Of a stretch of DNA of 64,000 nucleotides, positions 25,613-39,127 are shown piece by piece. Position numbers and translations under genes: made by a program. This stretch comes from Misgurnus anguillicaudatus (taxonomy: Eukaryota; Chordata; Actinopteri; Cypriniformes; Cobitidae): contig NC_073355.2 of NCBI RefSeq assembly GCF_027580225.2, forward strand, positions 17,117,501 to 17,181,500, given 5' to 3'. Position 1 is the first letter of the stretch. Every line of letters starts with the position of its first letter. The notes beneath the pieces were generated by a model. The model saw only the letters and a list, made by a program, of their open reading frames with translations, did not search any database and was not told the DNA's origin.

Positions 25613-26265
25613 CAGTGGCGTAGCAAGTCAGTCCCGGGACCATATGCAAAAAAAATGTACGGGCCCCCTTAAGCCAAAGCCCCCCCAACCGTGCCCGTTG
25701 CCGCGCAGGTCTGTTATACATATACTGTTATACTGTTATACATATACACAACATAGACTTTTAATAAGGTTGTCAAATATTTTTACTTTTTTACTTTAAA
25801 GGGTAGATTTAAGTAAAGAAAAACTAAATGTTTTAGGTAGTTTTTGACTTGTGACTAACTTCTCCGCCTTCTCTTTTCTCTTTAAGGCCCCACTTTTATG
25901 TTTATATTTGTCCATCCCTAATGTTCATGTAGATTGCCGCTATATTAACCTCTCACACTGTGTTTTCTTTTTTTTTTTTGGCGCGGCGATGCGTCATGTA
26001 AAAAAATGATAGTGTAGTAGTCTACGGCAGCCAAGGAGTGCAAAAAAAAGAATAAACGCAAACAAGAAATGATGGAGAAATTAGACATTATGGAGAAATA
26101 AGAAATCACTACACATGATATGCATACAAAAATATACTTATTTCAGCCAGAAATTAAAAATTAAATTGAAAAAATTTTTTTTTAATTAAAAGCTGGGGCG
26201 TGCCCCCTATTGGCCTGGGCCCATTTGCACGTGCATACCCTGCATGCCCAGACGCTACGCCACTG
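25613..26265. mobile_element. hAT-type non-autonomous DNA transposon (653 bp)
   Basis: Ends CAGTGGCGTAGCAAG and, inverted, GACGCTACGCCACTG, flanked by a perfect 8-bp duplication TCTATATA at 25605-25612 and 26266-26273. The inner ends carry GGGCCCCC-type blocks on both sides. There is no transposase frame; the intact duplication suggests a fairly recent insertion. Confidence 0.9.
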
Positions 26266-26273
26266 TCTATATA

Positions 26274-27700
26274 CTGTATGTACAATGTACCTAATTGCAT
26301 CAATCCATTTAAACATCATTAAAACCAATAAAGATTTGTTTTATATGCAACTAGGATTTGTATAACAAAACAATAACTAAACTGATGCGCGCCATTCATT
26401 TGCATTATTTTGTCTGGGCACCCTGCTGAGATGAGCTGCAATGCATTGACAGCTTAGTTTCTCTCTTACATTGTATCCAGCTATATTTTAGCTCATGTAA
26501 TAAAAATCACAATCTGCTATGACAATTAGCTTAATTAGGTTAAATAACAGTCAATTCAACAAATAAAAAAATTATAATAAAGTAACCTCAGAATATTTAA
26601 AAGGAAAAATTTACAGTTCAGAAATTTCCTTATCATCCATCATTAAGGGAATCTGCTTTGAAGGCATGTGATAAACACGACTGCCGCTGTCTGACTTGCC
26701 AAATGAGATCAGTGTTCATAATAACAGAGAGGTCAAGTGGAAGGGCCACGTTTCAATTCTAATCCACAGAGCCACTGAACATTAAAACAAACCGGCACAA
26801 ACTGACCGATATCCCAATGAAATTCAGGTATGGTAGCTATTTATACACTAGCACAATGTTTGCTTGTATTTAAAACCCAGATTGCAAGTTCAGCTGTAAA
26901 GTAATTATAAATCATTATGTTTGCAGAAATCTCAGCACAGCGTGATGCCTATTGACAAATAAACAAACGGTTTTAAAGCAAAGCAGTTACAGTTTTATCC
27001 TAACACTGTGGTAATAAAAAGTATAATGTGTAATCATGTAGACAGCATCAAATAACATTCAAACAGGATAGAAACAATTACTTTAATTATTGTTGTGAGG
27101 TAATCATTCCCTTTATATCGTCATTTTTAGCTCTTGAGTAAATCACACAGAGATTCTGAATAAACATGCAACAATAACATCTGATTATTAAAACGAAACA
27201 CCTCATGCCGGGACGGGCGTATTTGCAAACGCGCAAATTAAGAGCCTCTTCGGACTGATCCACCGAGGGGGAGCCACATCTGATCAGAGACCTACCCCTA
27301 AATAAACATGACGCCTGCCGTCCAGAGGCCTTTCATTAGCCTGAAGTCAGGCCGGCACGTGGCAGTCAGATCGATAAGGCAGTCCCGCTCCGTTATTTAC
27401 CAACCAACCACCACATTTCTCCTGGTAGAGTTGTCTTTTTTTAATAACCAGTCAGCCTCTGTTTAACTGCTTTAGTCGAACTCTGTGTGAGACCATCTGG
27501 TCCCTAGTCCTGTAAGACTCTCCTAAAGCCCAGGCCTGACAAGCAAGAGATATGTCAATGCAGTCCTCAGCACAAAGCAACATCTGCCGTGCCTGACACC
27601 CACTATTGTATGGCCATTTAATCTGCTCCCCTCCTCCCCTTAACGGCACACAACAGCTCTTGGTATTATGTTTTGCCACTCAATTAGCATTATCATCCCG
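26274..27700. other. Non-coding, nothing specific recognised
   Basis: No gene or element ends seen. From about 27180 onward composition shifts to GC-richer, single-copy-looking DNA that runs into the next block. Confidence 0.3.
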
Positions 27701-30700
27701 CTGAAATAGAGGCCAATTTACCTTTAATGACATCATTGTTAGATGAGTGACAGCGGTCTGGGTCGCGGCTATCGCTAGATAAACGAAGGCCGGGCCCCGT
27801 CTTCCCAACTGGCCGGCGCGGAGACCGGCCAGCCAATCACGTCGGACTTCCCTGAACCCTTCACCAGCAGCATTGTTTCCTCCGGTTCACAGAGGCAGTG
27901 TGGTGGAAAATTGAGTCCAGATTCATTAGGTTTCCAGTGTGCCGCTCGAGTCAGTTAAATTGATACATTTCCTAACAAAATTGAAGTGCTTTTGTGCCGC
28001 CCGCGGATGGCTGGTGACCTCACTCGGCCCACTGAGCAGCCGCGGCGAGCTGATGGATCCATTAGACCGCTTAGACTGCTTATTCCTTCCCCTCCATCTC
28101 TGACTGACACTGTAAATCTGAACCAATTTCAGACTCTAATCACCATTACAAACCCCTTCCACTGTCCATTTGTTACTCTGCAATTCGAATACACTGCGCA
28201 GATTGGTCCAAAAATCCCAGTTTAAAGGAGCAGCCCTTCGGTTTCCTCTGGCTAAATGGTTCATGACTGCTGAGACCCTTTTTCTTCCGCGATGGGTAAG
28301 AGTCAACGTCAGAGAGAGAGATACGAGGTCGAGATAGACTCTAAAACACAAGGCCCTCACTCGAATCCCCGCAGATAGGCAGGAAATTAAAATGGAAAAA
28401 CAAACTAACAGGAAAAATATCGGAGAAACAGATGTGTGTGAAATTCGAGGGAATGACAGGGAGGGCTCAAGGCCACACCGTCGGCTGTGACAGAGGAGTG
28501 TCCCCGGAATAACAATCATTTTTCACCTCCAAAACATTTCTTCATCCGCTACCCATTTTTACAGCGGCTTTTATCTGCCCACTCAAGCGCACTGCTCTGC
28601 AGAAGCTGGAGGATATTATTTCCCTGTTGGCCCAAGTCATATAACGCTGCTTAATATGCACTCTATAATTTAAGACGCTTCAATAATAACCGGAATGTGC
28701 TTTGCTGTATTTTTCCGAGTTTCGACTTTACTCAACTTCGGGAGGGCCGCTCGCAACAGGTAGGAAGGTTTCGGCGACGCCTTCATAATTTATTCCCCGT
28801 TAATTCTCGGCGCTCAATCAGGGGGCTTACGCGCAACCCCATCGAGTCGTCTTGACAGCCTCGATATCTAATTACTGCTGCTCCTCATATCCTCCAAGTG
28901 CACTGCGAAATACGTTTTAATTGATATTGAGATGTTTATGCCCTCAGAAAGTAATTAAGATTTTCAATTAATCCCGTCTAATTTCTGGACATCTTGCCTG
29001 CGTGTCCTTGAGCATCCGGTGCTGAATTCCCCAATCCTTCACAAAAAGAAAGGAGTCCAATTACCCGGCATTGAATCGCGGCCCTGTAAATGACCTCATC
29101 TGAGGCTACATCAACATTTAAATTAAAGCCAACGCAAACTCAATTAAATAAAATCAAGGTGGCACAATCACCCGCAACCAATGGGTCACCAGAGATGCTG
29201 CTCATGCCTCTCTGTCTTATTATTTCAGCTACACTTTTACGGGCACAATAAAAGCCTGCAGCGTGAGCCTCTGCCTTATGAAGGTGTGAGGCAGAAGGCA
29301 AGCCAGGCATTAAGACCAGAGGCTCTTAAGTAATCAATACCACCGTTCCATAAGAATCAATTAAACAGCCCACTCGCAGAAAGTTCAGCTTCCACTGGGC
29401 TGGGAGAAATAATGAGTGCTTTGACCTCTCGTCTCCCACCGTGGTCTCATTCAGTTACCGCTTTTATTTGTTCAGAAACACTGTAGCGTGCCGAGTGAGG
29501 AAACCTGGGAAAAATGCTTTGTCTGCTGTCACTCGTTTGGGCATTAAACGTTCCTGATGCGGGCCCTGAAATCTTAGGTGCCTTTGGCGCTTATTCGTGT
29601 CATCTCTTCTGCTAAAGCTATTCAATCCAGAAGCTCCTGAGCCTTATAAAAATATATGAGCGCAATATGACAACACCTCAGCGGTGTACACCTCTATTGG
29701 CATAGGAAGAAAAAGAACAATTGCTTCACCGCCGGCCTTGCGCTGCTATTTTTTTCTTTCACTTGGAATCACCTGCCCATCTAGGCCAAAAACGTCTGCA
29801 TTAGGGATTATGGTGACATAATCTTAGCAATGGTTCGGGAGTGGGGGGGGGGTTGAATAGGTTTCAACCCTCTATGCCACACAGAGATAACATTTGTCAC
29901 AGGGGTGCCCTGGCTTTTCCATTCATAGATTAGCGGACTGCCTCTTTCAGCATGCGAAATAGCCCTGGCAGTACAGCGTGTTTATTTCGAAGCTAAACCC
30001 CTCTGGACAGAGGAAGCATCTTGTCTTTTTCTTCAGATGAGCTTTTGCGAGACGTTTTTGGTGGAGGGTGGAGTTCAACATCTGCCTTTGTCTGACAAGT
30101 CAGTTTGACAAACATGGTGCAACAAAGATACTTTGGGTGAATCCAACTGTAAGGAGCACTTGATATTGCGACAATGCTAATTTGTCAGTTTTAATCCTCA
30201 AAAATGGCTTTGTAAGAAATATAGAGTCATCCTATAGGAAAATGGGTCAGCGTCCATCGCTTACTCAAACTTATTTTTTTACGATGTGTTAACGCTGTTT
30301 TTTTTCAATTGTCACTGTGCTAAACTGCGGCATGTGTCATCTGAGCTCTTTCAGTGGGCTTTAATCAGACCGAGCAACTCCACAGTTGTGATTTAAAGAG
30401 ATTCTGCGCATCTCTAAAGGGCAAGAGTGTAAATGAGATGTGACATTTTATTTGTGCTGTGCTGTTCGGTAAATAAATAAATATCAGGCCATGACAGACA
30501 GGGTCTTCCTGGCACAATCTCACGACATTGCACTCTCTGGTTAACTGTCACACCATTAAATTGTCTCTTTCTCTAACATGCTGCCCTTCTGATTGGTTAC
30601 CAGATGTAAAGTGAGGGAGCACTTGCCAAACAGTTTTCGAAAGCATGAAATTGACATTGTGAATCACATGTGACACCCAGGCTTCCCGGTTTTGTAATTG

Positions 30701-30909
30701 ATCTGCATTTAGAAGATGCCGAGAAAGACAGGAAACGCAAAGAGGAGAGAGATGATACCAACATTACGCTCTTGCCTTATCTCGACGGGTCTGATTTCAT
30801 CTTCAATTTTACCTGTAGTGTGAAGAACTCGGCGGGACCCGAGCTATCTTTCGTTAGTGAGACTGTAGTTATTACTCTTTCATGTGAAGGATCTATCCAT
30901 TCATCCTAA
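27701..30909. promoter_or_regulatory. Candidate block of conserved non-coding elements
   Basis: About 3.2 kb of mostly repeat-free, moderately GC-rich DNA without credible exons. The 28560-29420 portion is dense in AATTA/TAATTA cores embedded in structured sequence, such as TCTAATTACTGCTGCTCC and AAAGTAATTAAGATTTTC. Several small open frames cross the block but none shows domains, a start context or splice logic. Enhancers of a neighbouring developmental gene are the best guess; conservation was not tested. Confidence 0.35.
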
Positions 30910-31632
30910 TTAAATTGAGCTTTTTAATCTGGTTCTTTTAATCCCTAGTCTTCAGCGCAGGGACCGGGGTGATGGGATTTTGAAAGGCAGTACTCCTGAT
31001 CCACAGACACATTCTTATCTCTCGTTTGCCTTTGAAACAAGTTGAGGTTTGTGCAGTTAAAAGCAATTAGATATTTGGACTTGGCGCCTTGAGTGTGGAA
31101 GAATTGAGAAGCTAGTTGAACCTATGAGATCTGCAACTTTTATTTTTTGACATACTTATTTTAAAATATACATTGGTTAGGAATCAATCCGCTTAGTGGT
31201 CCCCTTTTTATACATTTTAATTATTGTCTGATTTAAAACATTATACAGTGTGCTGTGTATTGGTGCTGGGACAAACTAAACTGCATCCAGCAAGAAATAG
31301 CAATCGTTTCACCATCTAGGTTAACTACAGACCCGATATAATCCAGTTATGAGTATCCAAAATTAACTTGAATTTGGTTGCATGATGTTTTTGCCAAAAT
31401 AAATAAATTGAGAAATATTCACATGATTTATAACACATGATGAACTCCACATAGTTACCATAGTTATATTCTATTATAAGTGCAAGTTGTAATGTATTTT
31501 AAATTTCATATCTTGACATTGCATAATACCTTACTGCATTTAATAAGTGGTCTTTAAGTAAAGTGACAAATGGAAAATCTTCCTAAAACAGCGCTTTAAA
31601 ATTGTGTATGTGGTCTTAGGTCTTTGTTAGTC
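30910..31632. other. Non-coding, nothing specific recognised
   Basis: AT-rich DNA without gene or repeat ends. Confidence 0.3.
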
Positions 31633-32279
31633 TTAAAGGAAAACATCACAGTTTTTCAATATTTTACTTTGTTTTACCCTCAACTTAGACAAATGAATAC
31701 ATACCTGTCTTTATTCAATGCGTGTACTTAATCTTTGTACAGCGCCTCGTGAATGTGTTAGCATTTAGCCTAGCCCCATTCATTCCTTAGGATCCAAACA
31801 GGGATGAATTTAGAAGCCACCAAACACTTCCATGTTTTCTCTATTTAAAGAGAGTTACACAAGAAAGTATGGTGGCACAAAATAAAAAAATTTCGTAACA
31901 TCTTCACTTCTGACTACTCCCCCTCTCGCTCAAACTTCCGTCAATATTACTGCGCCAGAGGTCGAAGTGCTGCATACTAAGTGCTCTTCCGCCATACAAT
32001 ATAGTTCTCATTTTTAACCGCTTAAAAAATCGCCACTTTTATTTTGTGCCACCATACGTACTTGTGTAACTACTCATGTAACAGTCTTTAAATAGGGAAA
32101 ACATGGAAGTGTTTGGTGGCTTCCAAATTCATCCCTGTTTGGATCCTAAGGAATGAACGGGGCTAGGCCAAATGCCAACACATTCACGATGTGCTGTACA
32201 AAGATTAAGGGCACGTATGTAATAATTCGTTGAGGTAAGAACATAGTAAAATATTGAAAATGGTGGTGTTTTCCTTTAG
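31633..32279. mobile_element. Long-TIR TTAA-type DNA element (about 647 bp)
   Basis: The left arm starts TTAAAGGAAAACATCACAG and the right ends TGGTGGTGTTTTCCTTTAG. Arms of over 200 bases are inverted copies, including CACTTCCATGTTTTCTCTAT against ATAGGGAAAACATGGAAGTG. A short unpaired centre lies near 31900-32040. Non-autonomous. Confidence 0.85.
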
Positions 32280-33721
32280 GTAAAGTAACAAAGGCTAGGT
32301 CTCATTATAAACTGATATTATGAAGTGATTATGAAACATTAGACATTAGTCAGAATCGATGTTTCCAATGAAACAAAGAAAGAGTTCAAGGGAACAATAC
32401 ATTTGCAGTGATAACACTTCATAGAAAGTGTTACTGTGTTTGGTTTTATTTATTTTTTATTTAATTTATTTTTGGGCTATGGTTAGACATCTATTAAATT
32501 TGATATATTTATATCAATGCATTAAGATCAACATGCATGATTCATTTAAAAAACAGATTGTGTCATTTTTTGAGGCGTGTTATTAGATTAGACATTATTA
32601 TTACTGCCATGAAAAGAAAATTGGATTTATAGATCCAATTTGGATTTAATAGAAATCTGTTCTTTTTATATTTGATGATTTCCTGTCTTTGACTCATTTC
32701 GCGTGTTGATTAGACAAAGGTTCGTTTGAAAGTTTAGTGGACCATGAGCTACCCTAACAAATACAATAACTGTCAACTGCCTCCACAGTCTTATTGCTCT
32801 ACAGAGAGAGCTCATGCAGTTTGCTCTTTAAGATCCTGATCAGGACCAGACTAGATAAGGCTTGTTCTAGCTGGGTATCCAGAGATAGAGGTCTTACCTG
32901 GGAGTCATTTTCAGCATGATCGCCCTTATCTAAGCTGAGCTCTTTCAGTCTTATAGTCTCTGTTTAACTGCGGCCCTCGCTTCGCCACGCCACCAAACAC
33001 CCGTCAGCTTTCAGCCAAACATGCTTGTTTGCAAGGGATTATGGTCTTTTTTGCTTCTGTAGCTCCAAATATGCACCATGCCATTGTTGTGAAAAATGTA
33101 ACCCATTGCAATCACTTTTAATCAACAGAGCCAAACGCCAAAGCATATTAGCACATGCAAACCTGTGCAAACCGGGAAATGTGGCCATGTGGGTAACCAC
33201 ACACAGAGGATTGGGGAAATACATTCGAGGTCATCGTATTTTCTATGCAAACGTACGCTATGGGAGAGAGAGAGATGGGGAAAATAAATTGATAGGAAAA
33301 AAATGATAGCTTTGAGAGTTCTGTTGCTGGGATGGTTCTGGAAATGAAAGGAACAATGAATCTTTTAGGCAATTACTTCATTAGATTGAGAGCAGAGCTT
33401 TATAATTTATCGGGCTGTCGAGATTAAAGTAATCCACAATACAGAAACTCAAGAGCTGATATTATAATGGATATTTTAATCATGTCCCTTAAAATATGTG
33501 GAGCCTATTAACTTCCAATTTCAATTTATAAATAAAGAAATGATTTTGCACCTTTTTGAAATTACCAAGGCATCCCACCAGACACGTAAGTGGATTATAA
33601 TGGTGCTTTAAATACACTGAACAAAAAGCACTTTGAAAAATATGCATGACATTCACCTCATAAACAATATTTTGCTCGCATTTGTTTGTGCCGTTCATTG
33701 TTGCACGCGAAAATGATCACT
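32280..33721. other. Non-coding, possible regulatory stretch 32780-33300
   Basis: No gene supported. 32780-33300 is single-copy-looking with mixed composition; frames on both strands overlap there without domain content. A regulatory element is possible. Confidence 0.3.
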
Positions 33722-33822
33722 GCTGGTGGTAGAGTAGGTCGTGGGTTCGATCCTAGGGAACATATATATTGATAAAAAAATGATATCTTAAATTCACTGT
33801 AAGGATAAAAGCGTAAATGTAA
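33722..33822 (+). mobile_element. Degraded tRNA-derived SINE
   Basis: Carries GGTGGTAGAG, a B-box GGGTTCGATCC and a tail CACTGTAAGGATAAAAGCG as in the copy at 12682-12811. The A-box side is damaged. Confidence 0.7.
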
Positions 33823-35391
33823 AATGTCAGGCAGCACAAGTTAAAGATATTTAAGATGGCAAACGTATTTGGAAATGATTTTATTATCCTAGCCCAGAAA
33901 TTGGAAAGCACGTTGGGGGACGCAATAAGGTTAAAAGTCTGGTGAGAATAGTTTCTATGGCAACGATACAAGTTTATCAAGTATATTTACAACCTCCTCT
34001 CCTGAGAGGGGCATTAATGTTGAACTGAGTCCCCGAACGCAAAACCGAAGAAATACGATCTCTAATCTTCACTACGAGCTTGCTACCATCAAACTTGCAA
34101 TTAAATACCTACATTCACAGCGGTGGGTGAAAACAAGTCTTAATGGTAGTTGAACAGACTCATCACCGTCTCCTTTAAAAGGCTGATACCATCGAGCCTG
34201 ATTCAGCTTTTAAGAGCGGCCAATACTGTGCCTGTAATCCATCGCTCTCAATTGAAGCGCATTATCACTCAAATAGCCCGAATTAGTGAGTCTATGTTCA
34301 CCCAAACAGTCAGATGAGAGAAAAACAAACAACAGCGGGGTGGGAATAGACCGAACCGGGCCCCTCGGTGGCTCTCTTCAGGGTCCCTCAGTGGAGAATC
34401 TCTATAGTTACAATGCTAAACATCACTGCAGGGACACTCGTGGCTAAACTACACCAGGGATACTTCCAATATAGCAACATTGAAAAAACCTCCATTATTT
34501 CTCCTAGGCATCAATGAGATTAAATGAAGGGCAAATGCAAGCTTTTGTTTAAATGTCCTGTTTCTCAGATATTGTATTTCTCCTGAATGAAAGATCCATT
34601 TATAAAGCGTGCATATGCACAGATTTGATCGTAAAGTGCACATACGTAAAAATCCACGGCAAAGTCCATATTTATAAATCTTTGACGTGAAAAAAAGTGC
34701 TTAGCGCCATGTCAGGGTCTGAGCAGACGTACGCACTTTTGCTTGTCCAATTGCTGCAGGTTTTTGGCAATATAAGCCATTCTTGCTGCTCGAAATTGGG
34801 TTTAAACATTGACAAGCGCTCTTTTATATGTCTATGACATTAATAAGGTATTGTTTAAAGGTGGAGATTTGAAACTGCCCAGCTGCATATAAGTTCAAGA
34901 TTATTTGCGATTTATACATTTCAAATCTGAAAGAAAGGGGTTTGCGCGCTTTCTGTGCGTACGTTAGGCTTATGAATCGCATGTACACATTTTTTTATAA
35001 ATGTAGGACGGTTTCTATGCAGCATTTTATAAATGAGGCCCCAGAAACCTTGAAAATGTCTCCATTAGAGATCTCAGCAATGTCACAGACTGATCTCAGA
35101 TTTGTTAAGTTTGCAATTAAAGGTCAGGCTGTGAAATCCAGGCTAAAATCTCATAATCTAATTATCAGATTATCAAACTAGTCAAAGTTGGCTTCCTATT
35201 GATTTCATTCTTTGATATGATCTTATTCAGTGAATATTAAATAAATCAAGGTTATATTTTCACAGAATATTCCTTACATTATGTAGGATGATTTTGTGTA
35301 GGAAACAGTAAATCCCCACAAAAAATGACTGGATCACAAATAATTGAAGATTTCAATGTTTCTTATCAAATTTACCTACCACACTGCAAAA
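33823..35391. other. Non-coding, repeat-like at 34580-35042
   Basis: No gene supported. 34020-34440 looks single-copy. The segment ending ATTTTATAAATGAGGCCCC (about 35042) resembles one end of a MITE, but no matching left end was found. Confidence 0.3.
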
Positions 35392-35597
35392 AAGGATGCA
35401 AAAAATTCTTAGTATTTTTGTCTTGTTTTCAGGTATAATATCTAAAAATTCTTAAATTAAAATGCTTTTTCTTGATTTGCAAAATGACCCAAGAAAATAA
35501 ATCTAGTTTATAGACCATTTTTTTTTAAGTGATTTTGGGCATAAATCAAGAAAAAATCTGCCAATGAGGTAAGCTATTTTTTTCTTGAATTTTTCTT

Positions 35598-36002
35598 CAC
35601 TGTAAAAAAAATTCCGTAGAAATTGCAGCTGGGTTGCCGGTAACTTACCGTAGATTTAAAATTGTTATTTACTGGCAACATTTTAATCAAAGTTAAATGA
35701 ACACCAAACACTCACAAGTCTTTGTCTTTACCGAGTAAAACTAAAAAAACAGCATCAAGCAAAACATTCTGGGAAACAAAATCTGAAGCAAAAAACAGGA
35801 AAAAGTTTGATGATGATTTCTGGTTCCCAGAATGCTTTGTATGAGGCTGTTATTGTATAGTTAATATGTACTTGTTAATATTTAAAATTTATTTAACTTT
35901 GAACAAACTCCTGCCAGCAAACAACACAAATTCAAATCTACGGTAAATTACCGGCAACCCAGCTGCAATAACATTGTAATTTCTACGGATTTTTTTACAG
36001 TG
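35598..36002. mobile_element. Inverted-repeat MITE with CACTGTAAAA ends, nested
   Basis: Left end CACTGTAAAAAAAATTCCG and right end CGGATTTTTTTACAGTG are inverted copies. The inner arms pair through GCAGCTGGGTTGCCGGTAA and its complement. A degraded relative lies at 42228-42549. Confidence 0.8.
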
Positions 36003-36015
36003 TTCAATTTAGTGT

Positions 36016-36394
36016 TTAAAGATGCAGTGTGTACTAAAAGTATCTCTTGACAGAAATCCAAAGTAATATACAAAACTATATTATAAGAGGTGTATGAAGA
36101 CTTTTTTATAATATACTTTTATGTTTTATTACCTTAAAATGAGACGTTTTTATCTACATACACTGAGGGTCCCCTTACATAGAAGTTGCCATTTTGTGCC
36201 GCCATGTTTCTACAGAAGCCCTTAACGGACAAACTATTTTACTAAGTTGTGTCCGACGGTTACGTTTTCCGGTGGCGGCTACCGTAGCTTCTCTATGCGT
36301 TTCAAAACAAGAGGTGAGCAGTGGACTGAGCCGTTGGTTGCAATTCACAACCTCACCACTAGATGCCGCTAAAATGTACACACTGCACCTTTAA
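36016..36394. mobile_element. TTAA-type MITE, nested (379 bp)
   Basis: Ends AAGATGCAGTGTGTAC and, inverted, GTACACACTGCACCTT, each bounded by TTAA. Short open frames inside it are fortuitous. Confidence 0.85.
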
Positions 36395-36567
36395 GAAAAA
36401 TTGTCAAGATTTTTTTGCTTACCCCATGTTTTATGCAGAAAATCACTTAAATTTGATATTTTTGGTCTAAAAACCAGACTTATTTCCTTGGGTCGTTTTG
36501 CTCATCAAGAAAAAGCATTTTAATTTAAGAATTTTTAGATATTTTTCTGAAAACAAGACAACAATAC

Positions 36568-38660
36568 TACAATAAGTTTACAGCTCTGTACTCTGGTCTT
36601 TTAACAGTTGTCTCAATGTTTTTTTATTTCTCCTAAGCTATTTTAGGAGATACGTCCAAGACTTCATTGGAATGAAACACATTGTAAATGAAACACAACT
36701 GAGATCGCCATAGAAACTTGAGCTACAAAAAGAGCAAACTCTAAGCAACAAAATGTTTCTCTTGATAACCTTCAGAAAGTAAACTCTGAAAAAAATATCT
36801 CACTTGTAAAATGCCCCGATTTAGGAAATCAAAATTGCTTTTGGACCACTAATTGCACCAAGATTGGTGTCCTTTCATCTTACAACAACATTAGTTGAAC
36901 TTATTATCAGTCTAAACTAAAACATTTTTAATTGAGTTTTTAATTGTGAAACGTTCCTTTTTCCTTTGTATAGGGAAGAATTTTATTATGAAGATTGCAC
37001 AAGACCATCCACAGAACAGCTCTTTACTGTTCACAGGTACGAATATGACATCATTCAGATAACATCCTCTTCAAAAAGTGAAAAAAAATAAGCAACAACT
37101 CAAAAGCTCTTATCTTCAACTAAGGATAGTTTTCATCACAGCAAGTATATTCTTAACCCTGTATACTGATAAAGCTACTAAAAACGAAACACATTGTGTG
37201 GGTTTGAAAGGAAAAGATGGGTGAGGTTATAGCTGGTCAGTGCTGTATCGAGGTATGAACGAATAGATCAGGTCTTTAAAAGGCTATTGTGAATTCATAT
37301 CGGAGACAATAGCCACATTATCATATAGCTGCTCTGTGGTTTTGAAGTAAAAGTCATATCCGCTGATGATTGGCTTGGTGGAATGCCTGATGGAAAGGTA
37401 GAGCCCATCGCATCCCCATCATCTCCAGCTCGCATCGCATTGGCATATGCGGCTCAGTGAACCCTAGTTTTGGCCAAAATTGAAGAGCTTACACAGAGGA
37501 AAATAAATAGCCGGTTGAATAGCAATCGCCCATGCCCCGGCACTTTTTATCAGTGGAAATCTAACAGCCGTGCTGTTTGAGAATTTCAGTTTAGCTTCCG
37601 ATTAAGGTATGTCCTGGCATTTTATTCCCTACATCTCTATGCTTCACAGCTCCCAAAGACTTCTGGGTAACTGCCTATTATCCGACAGTTCCACTCCACT
37701 GACCCTGCCAATAAAACTTTTCATATCCCAATAAATGAACTCGATTGCAGCGTTCTAAACATTTACACTGCGCTAACAGATCATCTCCAGACCTTGGAAT
37801 TGGCTAAATTCCCTTTTCCTGATGAATATATAGAAGGAGATTAGAGATATGATAGCTTTTCAGATTGCTGCACCCAGAGAAATTAGTTTAGCGAGCGTTT
37901 ACAGAGCCTAAATTGGAACCATTAAATAGCGGATTGAATTGATGGCACATTCATTGTCTCTCCATCGGTATCACTGTAAAATCAATTAGCCGTCACTTTT
38001 CCATTCCAATAAAGTATGATTGTCAGCCACGGATGGCTACGGAAAGCCTGACAGCCACTCGGAGCGAAAACAAATTTGCGCGCTGGGTGCCTGCTTGTAA
38101 ATGTGAACTGTAATTTTGAGGGGTAGCGCAGTAGTCTTCATCAAAAAGCCAAATGTGCATGGTATGGATTATTAGTCAGAAATACTGCTCCGGCCATCTG
38201 GAGAGAGAAGCTCATGAATTGTTTAACATGTTGCGATGTTTAGACAAGACAAAAAATGTTTATTGATTTTTTGGTTTGATATATGCAGTATGTACATCAT
38301 ATGAATTATGCAGCATGACTATTTTTATATCTAAAGACAGTTAGCGAGGTGGCCACTATTTTTGATAATCAACTCCTCAATAAATTACATGTAACCATGG
38401 AAATAACAGGGATACTGTGAACAAAATGCATGGAAACTGGAACCACAATAATGTTAGGTGGGCGTTAAAATAAATCCTACACAAATACCAGAGTTTGAGC
38501 GTCACTAATGTACATCATCCATAAATCACTCAGATTATTCTGCACGAACCTTCTCAATAAAGCTTCAAAGATAGCAGTATGCAAAACCAACCATGAACAA
38601 TTTCATTAGATATCATTTAATCAATACATAATTTAAAAGTTTTTAAAAAAGTTGATGTAA
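36568..38660. promoter_or_regulatory. Non-coding; candidate regulatory block 37200-38240
   Basis: No gene supported. From 37200 to 38240 the DNA is repeat-free with balanced composition and phased AATTAG/CAATTAG cores, for example TGTAAAATCAATTAGCCGTC near 37975. It looks like conserved non-coding sequence of a developmental locus; this is inference. Confidence 0.33.
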
Positions 38661-38721
38661 GAAAATGCAGCCCGAAGTTAAAACAACTTGGTTATGCCAA
38701 TTCAACCTACTATTTAAGTTT

Positions 38722-39127
38722 TTAAAGGGGACATATCACAAGACTTTTTTAAGATGTAAAATAAATCTTTGGTGTCCCCAAAGTGCTTAAAAATACCATA
38801 TAGATATTTTATAAAACATGTTAAAATTGCCACTTTGTAGGAGAGCAAATTTGCTGCTTTGGGTGTGTCCTGCAATGAGCTGATCTCTAAATGGCAGTGC
38901 TGTGGTTGGATAGTGCAGATTAAGGGGCGGTATTATCCTCTTTTGACATCACAAGGGGAGCTAAATTTCAATTTCTTATTTTTTCACATGCTTGCAGAGA
39001 ATGGTTTACCAAAACTAAGTTACTGGGTTGATCTTTTTCACATTTTTAGATTGATAGAAGCACTGGGGACCCAATTATGGCACTTAAACATGGGAAAAGT
39101 CAGATTTTCATGATATGTCCCTTTTAA
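38722..39127. mobile_element. TTAA-type MITE (406 bp) inserted in another repeat
   Basis: Ends AAGGGGACATATCA and, inverted, TGATATGTCCCTT, each bounded by TTAA (38722-38725 and 39124-39127). The flanks are the two halves of the repeat seen intact at 19590-19735, so this is an insertion into that older repeat. Confidence 0.85.

Larger units (their letters stand above)
35392..36567. mobile_element. Inverted-repeat element interrupted by two nested MITEs
   Basis: The left arm (35392-35590) carries TTTTGTCTTGTTTTCAG and TCTAAAAATTCTTAAATTAA. The right arm (36397-36567) carries their complements. Between them lie two further elements with their own ends, at 35598-36002 and 36016-36394. The arms therefore belong to an older element into which the others inserted. 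Confidence 0.75.

Noticed and set aside
30670..30909. Plus-strand frame with a charged EKDRKRKEERDD stretch
   Set aside because: No splice partner, no recognisable domain, and it lies in a block that looks regulatory.
36175..36394. Opposed open frames with Cys-rich content
   Set aside because: They lie entirely within a TTAA-type MITE.
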